Origin: Azonexaceae bacterium
Lineage (GTDB): Bacteria; Pseudomonadota; Gammaproteobacteria; Burkholderiales; Rhodocyclaceae
NCBI GenBank assembly: GCA_009469685.1
Contig: SSTA01000177.1
Location: 1 to 12,638 of the forward strand
Length of the DNA stretch: 12,638 bases
Reading direction: 5' to 3'
The translations under genes and the position numbers were made by a program. A model generated the notes under the pieces. The model searched no databases, had not been told where the DNA came from, and saw only the letters and a program-made list of their open reading frames with translations. This document shows positions 6,913 through 12,638 of this stretch, piece by piece. Numbering within the stretch: position 1 is the stretch's first letter; every line of letters begins with the position of its first letter.

Positions 6913-7035
6913 GCCGCCGCCGAATCCCGGGATACCACCGCTTCCCTTAAGATAGGGCTAGGCTAGCATGGCCGCGCAGCGGTTCAGGTTCTTGCGCGCG
7001 TCCCGTCGCCCTACCGACCCGGAGCCCAATTCACC

Positions 7036-7860
7036 ATGACTGACCGTTACGCCGTTTTCGGCAATCCCATCGGGCATTCCAAGTCGCCCGCCATCCACGC
7101 CGCCTTCGCAGCCCAGGCCAGGCAGAGTCTGACCTACGAGGCCATCCTCGCGCCCCTGGACGGTTTTGCCAAAGCCGTCGCCGACTTCGCCGCCGCCGGC
7201 GGGCGGGGTGCCAATGTGACCGTGCCTTTCAAAGAGGAGGCCCATCGCCTTGCCACCCGCCTGACGCCGCGGGCGGTCCGCGCCGGAGCAGTGAATACGC
7301 TGAGCTTCGAGACCGAAGGGATCGTCGGCGACAACACCGACGGCGCCGGGCTCGTAACGGACATTGGCCAGAATCTGGCGTTTCCCCTGGCTGGTCGCCG
7401 GGTGCTCCTTCTGGGGGCCGGCGGCGCAGCCCGAGGAGCCATCGGACCGCTCCTCGACGCCGGCATTGCCCAACTGACCGTAGCCAACCGCAGCCCCGGC
7501 CGGGCTCACGAACTCGCCCGGCTGTTCGCGGCCCATGGCAATGTCGTTGGCTGCGGACTCGGCGAGATTGCCGGCAGCTTCGACCTGGTGATCAATGCCA
7601 CCTCGGCCAGCCTGGCCGGAGAAGCTTTGATTCTTCCGGCCGGCACTTACGCCCCCGGAGCTTTGGCCTACGACATGATGTACGGCCCCAGCGGGACGCC
7701 CTTCCTCGCCGCCGCCAGCCGACAGGGCGCGGCAAGGATCGCCGACGGCCTGGGCATGCTGGTCGAGCAGGCAGCAGAGGCCTTTCTCCACTGGCGCGGC
7801 ATCCGCCCGGACACGGCTCCGGTACTGGCTGACCTACGGGCGCGGATTTCCGCCCCATGA
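7036..7860 (+). CDS. aroE: Shikimate dehydrogenase (NADP+)
   Basis: This is a 274-residue AroE that reduces 3-dehydroshikimate to shikimate with NADPH, the fourth step of chorismate and aromatic amino acid synthesis, in the cytosol. Seen: the substrate-binding GNPIGHSKSP (residues 9-18), NVTVPFK (60-66) with the catalytic Lys66, GDNTDG (98-103) with the catalytic Asp102, the nucleotide-binding GAGGAAR (127-133), and NRSPGRA in the NADP adenosine-recognition region. The length is usual. ATG 7036 has GGAG about 11 bases upstream. The 123-base gap after the TonB-type gene contains GGCTAGCATGG (6961-6971), another weak -10-like word, so aroE may have its own promoter. Its stop overlaps the mtgA start as ATGA, implying coupled translation. 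Confidence 0.97.
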   Translation: MTDRYAVFGNPIGHSKSPAIHAAFAAQARQSLTYEAILAPLDGFAKAVADFAAAGGRGANVTVPFKEEAHRLATRLTPRAVRAGAVNTLSFETEGIVGDNTDGAGLVTDIGQNLAFPLAGRRVLLLGAGGAARGAIGPLLDAGIAQLTVANRSPGRAHELARLFAAHGNVVGCGLGEIAGSFDLVINATSASLAGEALILPAGTYAPGALAYDMMYGPSGTPFLAAASRQGAARIADGLGMLVEQAAEAFLHWRGIRPDTAPVLADLRARISAP

Positions 7861-8552
7861 AGCGTTTGGGCCGCTGGCTCAAGTGGGGCCTGCTCGGAAT
7901 CCTCGGCGTCCTGTTCGCCTACCAGCTCTGGCTCCTGGGCTGGGTCCTGTTTTGGGGCCACTTCGACCCCGGGACCACCCGTTTCATGGAAATCCGGCTG
8001 GCCGAGCTGCAGGCGAAACGCCCCGACGCGCGCCTGCAGCAGCAATGGGTGCCCTACGCCCGCATTTCCGCCCATCTCAAGCGGGCGATCATCGCCGCGG
8101 AAGATGCCAAGTTCGTCGATCACGAGGGGTTCGACTGGGAAGGCATCCAGAAGGCCATGGAAAAGAATCAGAAGCGTGGCCGCATCGTCGCCGGCGGATC
8201 GACCATCACCCAGCAATTGGCCAAGAATCTCTTCCTGACCCCCCAGAAATCCCTGCTGCGCAAGGCCGAGGAGGCCGTCATCACCCTGATGATCGAAACC
8301 TGCTGGGACAAGCGGCGCATCTTCGAGGTCTACCTCAACGTCATCGAATGGGGAAACGGCATTTTCGGTGCCGAGGCGGCTGCCCGACACTATTACGGAG
8401 TCTCCGCAGCACAGCTGTCGCCGGAGCAGGCGGCAAGGCTCGCGGGTATGGTGCCCAACCCGCGTCTTTACGATCGCAACCCCAACCTACCGGGACTGGG
8501 GCGCAAGGCGGCCATCATCCTGGCGCGCATGGCGTCCGCCGAAATCCCCTGA
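7857..8552 (+). CDS. mtgA: Monofunctional biosynthetic peptidoglycan transglycosylase
   Basis: This is a 231-residue family GT51 glycosyltransferase that polymerises lipid II into glycan strands; it lacks a penicillin-binding transpeptidase domain. A single N-terminal membrane segment (about 10-33, WGLLGILGVLFAYQLWLLGW) anchors it in the inner membrane with the enzyme outside. The GT51 motifs are in order: AAEDAKFVDHEGFDW, with the catalytic Glu82; GGSTITQQLAKNLFL (113-127); RKAEEAVITLMIE; and KRRIFEVYLNVIEWGNGIFGA, which includes the second catalytic Glu region. The start ATG overlaps the aroE stop (ATGA), a common arrangement in betaproteobacteria. It draws on the lipid carrier pool that UppP regenerates. 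Confidence 0.97.
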   Translation: MKRLGRWLKWGLLGILGVLFAYQLWLLGWVLFWGHFDPGTTRFMEIRLAELQAKRPDARLQQQWVPYARISAHLKRAIIAAEDAKFVDHEGFDWEGIQKAMEKNQKRGRIVAGGSTITQQLAKNLFLTPQKSLLRKAEEAVITLMIETCWDKRRIFEVYLNVIEWGNGIFGAEAAARHYYGVSAAQLSPEQAARLAGMVPNPRLYDRNPNLPGLGRKAAIILARMASAEIP

Positions 8553-8588
8553 ATTCCCGCTGACCCCGTGGCACCCCGCCGCCGATGC

Positions 8589-8594
8589 TAGAAT
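8589..8594 (+). promoter_or_regulatory. -10-like box (TAGAAT) before mgtE
   Basis: TGCTAGAATTCGG (8586-8598) lies in the 67-base gap after mtgA and contains TAGAAT (5 of 6). The predicted start near 8601 leaves about 19 bases to the mgtE ATG, with only a weak GCGGCGG ribosome binding site. No -35 hexamer of note is found at 16-18 bp (CCGTGG at 17 bp). The context matches the boxes before uppP and the RNB gene. No magnesium-sensing leader would fit in so short a gap. Confidence 0.38.
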
Positions 8595-8619
8595 TCGGGC
8601 TCCCTTGCGGCGGCGCACC

Positions 8620-10062
8620 ATGAGCGAAGAGTCCCCCCTCACCGATACCGAAGACTTGCAGGAGCGCCTCGCCGAGGTGCAGACCCTGCTTGCCCGGCAC
8701 AAACTGGTTGAGGACCTGGTACACCGCCAGGAAATGCCGCGCCACGACCTGGTCGAGGGTCTGGTGCATCAGCAGCATCTGGTCGAACTCCAGAAAAAGC
8801 TGGACCCCATGCATCCTGCCGACGTCGCCTTCATCCTGGAGGCCCTGCCGCTGGATGAACGACTGATCGCCTGGGATCTGGTCAAGGCCGAGCGGGAAGG
8901 GGAAATCCTCCTGGAGGTCTCCGACGCCGTTCGGGAGTCGTTGATCGAGTCCATGGGCCGCAACGAATTGGTGGCGGCCGCCGAAACCCTCGATACCGAC
9001 GAACTTGCCGACCTGGCCCCCGACCTGCCGCAAGAGGTCATCGCCGACGTCTTCCAGTCCCTCTCGGTGGAGGAGCGGGAAAAACTGCGGGCGGCGATGT
9101 CCTACCCGGACGATTCGGTGGGCGCCATCATGGACTTCGACATGGTCACCGTGCGGGAAGACGTGACCCTGGAAGTGGTGCTGCGCTACCTGCGCCTGTT
9201 CGACGAATTGCCCGACCACACCGACCAACTCTTCGTCGTGGACCGGGAGGACCACCTGAAGGGCGTCCTGCCCCTCAACATCCTCCTGGTCAACGACCCG
9301 GATGCCGGAGTCGGCACCCTCATGCAGGCCGACTTCATCGAGCTGGAACCGGACGATTTCGCCGAAGAAGCGGCCAGGGCTTTCGAGCGCTACGACCTGG
9401 TCTCGGCTCCAGTCGTCGATCCGGACGGGAGGCTGGTCGGGCGGGTGACGGTGAACACCGTTGTGGACGTGATCCGCGAAGAGGCGGAAAGCGAGCAACT
9501 GGCCCAGGCCGGCTTGAAGGAAGAGGAAGACATTTTCGCCTCGGTTTGGGATTCGGTGAAGAACCGCTGGTCCTGGCTGGCCATCAACCTGGTGACTGCC
9601 TTTGTCGCTTCGCGGGTGATCGGCGCCTTCGAGGGCTCCATCGAGAGGCTGGTGGCTTTGGCAGCCCTGATGCCCATCGTCGCCGGAATCGGCGGCAATT
9701 CGGGCAATCAGACCATCACCATGATCGTCCGCGCTATCGCCATGGGTCAGGTCCAGCCCGATGCGACGCGCCGGCTGCTGCGCAAGGAGCTGGGCGTCGC
9801 CTTGATCAACGGCCTGCTGTGGGGCAGCCTGCTCGGCTTCCTCGCCTGGTGGCTCTACGGCAGCGTCAAGCTTGGCTTGGTCATGACGGCCGCCATGACC
9901 CTCAATTTGCTCCTCGCCGCTTCGGCCGGAGTCGCGATTCCACTGCTACGGCAGAGATTGGGGGCCGACCCGGCCGTCGGCAGCTCGGTGATGATCACCG
10001 CCCTCACCGATTCGGGCGGCTTCTTCATCTTCCTGGGCCTGGCGACCCTCTTCCTGATGTGA
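8620..10062 (+). CDS. mgtE: Magnesium transporter MgtE
   Basis: This is a 480-residue Mg2+-gated channel of the inner membrane. Its order is a helical cytosolic N domain (about 60-165, DPMHPADVAFILEALPL), a pair of CBS domains (about 165-290), a plug helix, and five transmembrane helices from about residue 320. The pore signature PIVAGIGGNSGNQT (352-365) and the final ALTDSGGF, whose Asp464 probably corresponds to the pore Asp of T. thermophilus MgtE, are intact. An extra N-terminal segment before the N domain contains a tandem 15-residue repeat. The frame is open further upstream through mtgA, but ATG 8620 is the first start after that gene and gives a family-like length. It is convergent with the gdx gene, with 15 bases between stops. 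Confidence 0.96.
   Translation: MSEESPLTDTEDLQERLAEVQTLLARHKLVEDLVHRQEMPRHDLVEGLVHQQHLVELQKKLDPMHPADVAFILEALPLDERLIAWDLVKAEREGEILLEVSDAVRESLIESMGRNELVAAAETLDTDELADLAPDLPQEVIADVFQSLSVEEREKLRAAMSYPDDSVGAIMDFDMVTVREDVTLEVVLRYLRLFDELPDHTDQLFVVDREDHLKGVLPLNILLVNDPDAGVGTLMQADFIELEPDDFAEEAARAFERYDLVSAPVVDPDGRLVGRVTVNTVVDVIREEAESEQLAQAGLKEEEDIFASVWDSVKNRWSWLAINLVTAFVASRVIGAFEGSIERLVALAALMPIVAGIGGNSGNQTITMIVRAIAMGQVQPDATRRLLRKELGVALINGLLWGSLLGFLAWWLYGSVKLGLVMTAAMTLNLLLAASAGVAIPLLRQRLGADPAVGSSVMITALTDSGGFFIFLGLATLFLM
8695..8784 (+). repeat. Tandem 45-bp (15-residue) repeat in the mgtE 5' region
   Basis: Residues 26-40 (RHKLVEDLVHRQEMP) and 41-55 (RHDLVEGLVHQQHLV) of MgtE align without gaps with 9 of 15 identities. 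The DNA halves are 8695-8739 and 8740-8784. The two copies differ at many synonymous positions, so the duplication is old rather than a recent slippage. Each unit predicts as an amphipathic, histidine-bearing helix ahead of the MgtE N domain. Confidence 0.7.
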
Positions 10063-10068
10063 CGATTT

Positions 10069-10086
10069 CCGGACCTGTCAGTCCGG
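10069..10086. terminator. Compact hairpin between convergent mgtE and gdx
   Basis: CCGGAC (10069-10074) and GTCCGG (10081-10086) form a perfect 6-bp stem with a 6-base loop, placed between the mgtE stop (10062) and overlapping the last codons of gdx on the other strand. The location suits a shared terminator. There is no T-run on either side, so intrinsic strength is doubtful. Confidence 0.35.
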
Positions 10087-10410
10087 CGTTACCCACTTGA
10101 GGCCGACGATGCCGGCGACGATCAGGCCGATGCAGACCAGCCGCGCCACTTCCCGGGATTCGGCAAACAAGAGCATGCCCAGCAGGGCGGTGCCGACGGC
10201 GCCGATACCGGTCCACACTGCATAAGCCGTTCCCAACGGCAGGGTCCTGAGAGACAGGCCCAGCAAGACGACGCTGGCCACCATGGCGACGACGGTCCCG
10301 ACGCTGGGCCAGAGGCGGGAAAAACCCTCGGTGTATTTGAGCCCCACCGCCCAGGCCACCTCGCAGAGCCCCGCCAGGAGGAGTACGGCCCAGGCGCTGC
10401 CGCTGCTCAC
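10078..10410 (-). CDS. gdx: SMR-family guanidinium exporter (Gdx/SugE)
   Basis: This is a 110-residue small multidrug resistance protein with four hydrophobic helices (about 7-24, 34-53, 59-82 and 86-105), acting as a dual-topology dimer in the inner membrane. The conserved proton/substrate glutamate is Glu17 in the [17 protein letters not shown] segment. [26 protein letters not shown] helix 3 and the IVAGIVGLK end closely match E. coli SugE. Members of this subgroup export guanidinium in exchange for protons rather than broad quaternary ammonium drugs (established for Gdx proteins). The start is GTG 10410 in a GTGA overlap with the hemL stop, with no independent ribosome binding site of note, so translation is probably coupled to hemL. 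Many gdx genes sit behind guanidine riboswitches; here there is no room for one directly upstream. Confidence 0.93.
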   Translation of the reverse strand: MSSGSAWAVLLLAGLCEVAWAVGLKYTEGFSRLWPSVGTVVAMVASVVLLGLSLRTLPLGTAYAVWTGIGAVGTALLGMLLFAESREVARLVCIGLIVAGIVGLKWVTPD

Positions 10411-11690
10411 TTGAGACCGGCGAAATAGGCGTCCGCCGCCGCTACCGTGCCGGCGATATCGGCGTCGCCGTGGGCGGCCGAGACGAACCCGGCTTCGAAG
10501 GCGGAGGGGGCGAAATAGTGGCCGGCGTCCAGCATGGCATGGAAGAAGCGGTTGAAGGCCTCCTTGTCGCAGGCGAGGACCGCATCGTAGGTCGCCGGGC
10601 AGGCGTCGGCGAAGTAAAGGCCGAACATGCCCCCGACGTTCTGGGCCGCAAAGGACACTCCATGTTGCTTCGCCGCGGCCACCAGCCCTGCGCACAGCGA
10701 TTTCGTCCTGGCGGTCAGGGCTTCGTAGAACCCCGGAGCCTGGACGAGCCTAAGCGTCGCCAGACCGGCGGCCACCGCGACCGGATTCCCCGACAGCGTT
10801 CCCGCCTGGTAGACCGGCCCCAGCGGGGCGATCTTTTCCATGATTTCCCGCCTGCCGCCGAAGGCCCCCACCGGCATGCCGCCGCCAATGACCTTGCCGA
10901 AAGTGGACAGATCGGGGGTGATGCCGAAGAGCCCCTGGGCGCTCTCAAGGCCGACCCGGAAACCGGTCATCACCTCGTCGAAGATGAGGACTGCGCCGTG
11001 TTTCGCGGTCAGCTCCCGCATCGCCTTGAGGAACTCGGCAGTCGGCGCGATCAGGTTCATGTTGCCCACCACCGGCTCGACGATCACGGCTGCGATACGG
11101 CCGCCGTGGGTGGCGAAGGCGTCGGCCAGCTGCTGCGGGTCGTTGTAGGCCAACACCAGGGTGTGCTGGGCGAGATCTGCCGGTACGCCGCCGGAAGAGG
11201 GATTGCCAAAGGTCAGCGCCCCGGAACCTGCCTTGACGAGGAGGCTGTCGGAATGGCCGTGGTAGCACCCCTCGAATTTGATCAACAGATCGCGGCCGGT
11301 GTATCCGCGCGCCAGCCGGATGGCGCTCATGGTCGCTTCAGTACCGGACGAGACCAGGCGCACCATGTCCATGGACGGCACCAGGGTGCAGAGCAAATCC
11401 GCCATCTCGACTTCGCGCTCGGTGGGTGCGCCGAAGGACAAGCCGTCGGCGGCCGCCTCGGTCACCGCTTGTAGCACCTCGGGATGGCCATGGCCGAGGA
11501 TCATCGGGCCCCAGGAGCCGACGTAATCCGTGTACCACTTGCCGTCGGCATCCTGCACTTGCGCCCCCCTGGCCTTCTGGAAGAAGCGGGGAACGCCGCC
11601 CACCGAACGGAAAGCGCGCACGGGTGAATTGACACCCCCGGGGATGTGTCGCTGGGCGCGTTCAAACAGTTGCTGGTTGCGGGAGATCAT
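10407..11690 (-). CDS. hemL: Glutamate-1-semialdehyde 2,1-aminomutase
   Basis: This is a 427-residue PLP enzyme (aminotransferase class III) that converts glutamate-1-semialdehyde to 5-aminolevulinate, the C5-pathway entry to heme and other tetrapyrroles. Seen: the N-terminal [12 protein letters not shown] (16-27), [15 protein letters not shown] (114-128) for cofactor phosphate binding, [11 protein letters not shown] (236-246) with Asp238 near the PLP ring nitrogen, and [17 protein letters not shown] (263-279) with the Schiff-base Lys266. The length is exactly typical. ATG 11690 overlaps the thiE stop as ATGA, and GAGGA lies 9 bases upstream. The frame runs on upstream only as a shadow of thiE. 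It is third in the thiD-thiE-hemL-gdx cluster, so heme precursor and thiamine genes share a transcript here. Confidence 0.97.
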   Translation of the reverse strand: MISRNQQLFERAQRHIPGGVNSPVRAFRSVGGVPRFFQKARGAQVQDADGKWYTDYVGSWGPMILGHGHPEVLQAVTEAAADGLSFGAPTEREVEMADLLCTLVPSMDMVRLVSSGTEATMSAIRLARGYTGRDLLIKFEGCYHGHSDSLLVKAGSGALTFGNPSSGGVPADLAQHTLVLAYNDPQQLADAFATHGGRIAAVIVEPVVGNMNLIAPTAEFLKAMRELTAKHGAVLIFDEVMTGFRVGLESAQGLFGITPDLSTFGKVIGGGMPVGAFGGRREIMEKIAPLGPVYQAGTLSGNPVAVAAGLATLRLVQAPGFYEALTARTKSLCAGLVAAAKQHGVSFAAQNVGGMFGLYFADACPATYDAVLACDKEAFNRFFHAMLDAGHYFAPSAFEAGFVSAAHGDADIAGTVAAADAYFAGLK

Positions 11691-12319
11691 GAAAGGGAAT
11701 CCTCGAACAGGCGTTGATAGGCGAATGCCCGGACGGTAAGGTCGGGAGCACTGAAAAGGTCGGTGATGACAGCCAGCAGGTCGGCTCCGGCGGCGATCGC
11801 CAGGGGGGCGTTCGCCAGGGTGACGCCGCCGATCGCGCATGCGGGGAGAGCGAGTTCCCGGCGGCAGCGGGCGAAGAGTTCCAGAGGGGCGACGACGGCT
11901 TTCGGCTTGGTGGGTGAAGGAAAGACGGCGCCAAAGGCAACATAGTCGGCACCCGCGGCGCACGCCTTGCGGGCAAGGTCGAAGTCGTCGTGGCAAGTGA
12001 CGCCGACGATGGCGCCCGCGGGCAATCGCTCCCGTGCCGCAGCCGGATCGCCGTCTCCCTGCCCGAGGTGGACCCCTGCCGCGCCGACGGCCCCGGCCAA
12101 TTCGACATCATCGTTGATCACGAGCGCCGCCCCCCGGCGCCGACACAGGTCCGCCAAAGCCTCCCCCCGCTGCCGCCTCTCAGACGGCTCCGAACGCTTG
12201 TCCCGATATTGGAGCCAGCGGCATCCGCCGGCAAGCACGGCGGATGCCGCGGCAAGCAAATGCGCCCCATCGGACTCGTCGGGGGTGATGGCATAAAGGC
12301 CGCGCAGAATTTCAGGCAT
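11687..12319 (-). CDS. thiE: Thiamine-phosphate synthase
   Basis: This is a 210-residue TIM-barrel enzyme that joins hydroxymethylpyrimidine diphosphate to the thiazole phosphate to make thiamine phosphate. The motifs are WLQYRDK (35-41), the diphosphate-binding [37 protein letters not shown] and CAIGGVT. ATG 12319 overlaps the thiD stop by eight bases (ATGCCTGA) and places [11 protein letters not shown] where homologues have it. An alternative ATG at 12343 would give 218 residues and has GAGGGAGG immediately before it, too close for ideal spacing, so the start is not settled. The frame is open further upstream inside thiD, but that part is a shadow. Translation is coupled to hemL through the ATGA overlap. 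Confidence 0.95.
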   Translation of the reverse strand: MPEILRGLYAITPDESDGAHLLAAASAVLAGGCRWLQYRDKRSEPSERRQRGEALADLCRRRGAALVINDDVELAGAVGAAGVHLGQGDGDPAAARERLPAGAIVGVTCHDDFDLARKACAAGADYVAFGAVFPSPTKPKAVVAPLELFARCRRELALPACAIGGVTLANAPLAIAAGADLLAVITDLFSAPDLTVRAFAYQRLFEDSLS

Positions 12320-12638
12320 CTGGCGCCGGAGGGGCGTCTTCATCCTCCCTCGCCCAGAATAGGCGGTCGGGAACGAATTGCCCCATGCCGGGACGGAAAG
12401 CACCGGACAGAGTGCGCCAGGTATAGTCCTGGGCATCGCGAACCGCCTCCTCCAGGTCGGCACCGGACGCGATGCAGGCGGCGATGGCCGAAGCGAGGGT
12501 ACAACCGGAACCATGGTAGCTCCCGGGCAGGCGGTCCCAGGAATCGCGGCGGATCAAGCCCGCCTCCCCGAAAAGCTGGTTGACCACCTGGGGCGTGTTT
12601 TCGTGGGTTCCCGTGATGAGTATGTGCTGAGCGCCGAG
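12312..12638 (-). CDS. thiD: Hydroxymethylpyrimidine/phosphomethylpyrimidine kinase, C-terminal fragment (5' end outside window)
   Basis: This is the last 108 codons of ThiD, a ribokinase-fold enzyme that phosphorylates hydroxymethylpyrimidine and its monophosphate to give the diphosphate used by ThiE. The frame is open to the right edge of the window, reading [20 protein letters not shown] before the portion that begins at an internal GTG. The key motif is [18 protein letters not shown], where GSGC forms the anion hole and the catalytic base in this family is the Cys position. The tail [10 protein letters not shown] is not conserved. It is the first gene of the thiD-thiE-hemL-gdx cluster that is visible; any promoter lies outside the window. 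Confidence 0.95.
   Translation of the reverse strand, partial: LGAQHILITGTHENTPQVVNQLFGEAGLIRRDSWDRLPGSYHGSGCTLASAIAACIASGADLEEAVRDAQDYTWRTLSGAFRPGMGQFVPDRLFWAREDEDAPPAPDA

Noticed and set aside
10470..11474. A 334-codon + strand open frame opposite hemL
   Set aside because: Its composition is shadow-like (Gly, Arg, His) and hemL is unambiguous on the other strand with its PLP lysine and all motifs.
1..12638. A thiamine gene cluster or a novel defence/mobile system spanning the window
   Set aside because: thiC and thiD/thiE lie at opposite ends on opposite strands with mostly unrelated housekeeping genes between. There are no integrases, transposases, direct-repeat boundaries or clusters of unknown genes.

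Overview
The window is GC-rich chromosomal DNA with densely packed, strongly GC3-biased genes. It most resembles a betaproteobacterium, and Rhodocyclales is my best guess from the gene order (YqiA-like esterase, short RNB exonuclease, TonB-like protein, aroE, mtgA, mgtE) and from recognised protein sequences. The taxonomic call is inference; no rRNA or other decisive marker is present. I see no mobile elements, CRISPR arrays, tRNAs or phage genes, and no abrupt change in composition. This is mainly a core, housekeeping region, and I found no convincing new multi-gene system.

Layout from left to right. (1) The 3' end of thiC (thiamine pyrimidine synthesis, + strand), then a 257-base gap with no supported gene and only weak promoter-like words. 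(2) A small Tat-exported dimeric alpha/beta-barrel (ABM-type) protein, facing a threonine ammonia-lyase on the - strand; the convergent gap holds a perfect 10-bp hairpin and two smaller ones. (3) A + strand series: a YkgJ-type Cys-cluster protein (divergent from the lyase), uppP (undecaprenyl-PP phosphatase), a YqiA-like alpha/beta hydrolase, an RNase II/R-family exonuclease, a TonB-type protein, aroE (shikimate dehydrogenase), mtgA (peptidoglycan glycosyltransferase) and mgtE (Mg2+ channel). (4) A convergent - strand cluster, read right to left: thiD (cut by the window end), thiE, hemL and a Gdx/SugE guanidinium exporter. Each start overlaps the preceding stop, so this looks like one translationally coupled operon.

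The genes fall into cofactor synthesis (thiC, thiD, thiE, hemL), cell-wall supply (uppP recycles the lipid carrier, mtgA polymerises lipid II), aromatic and branched-chain amino acid metabolism (aroE, threonine ammonia-lyase), RNA turnover (RNB protein) and transport (mgtE, gdx). thiC at one edge and thiE/thiD at the other point towards each other from opposite strands and are separated by about 11 kb of mostly unrelated genes, so they are not one operon.

The most interesting signals are regulatory. An exact TATAAT box overlaps the esterase stop codon and sits so close to the RNB ATG that the mRNA would be leaderless. Similar GCTAnAATnCG boxes precede uppP and mgtE. Other points are a 15-residue tandem duplication near the N-terminus of MgtE, a probable TTG start for the esterase, and a guanidinium exporter coupled to hemL without a nearby guanidine riboswitch.
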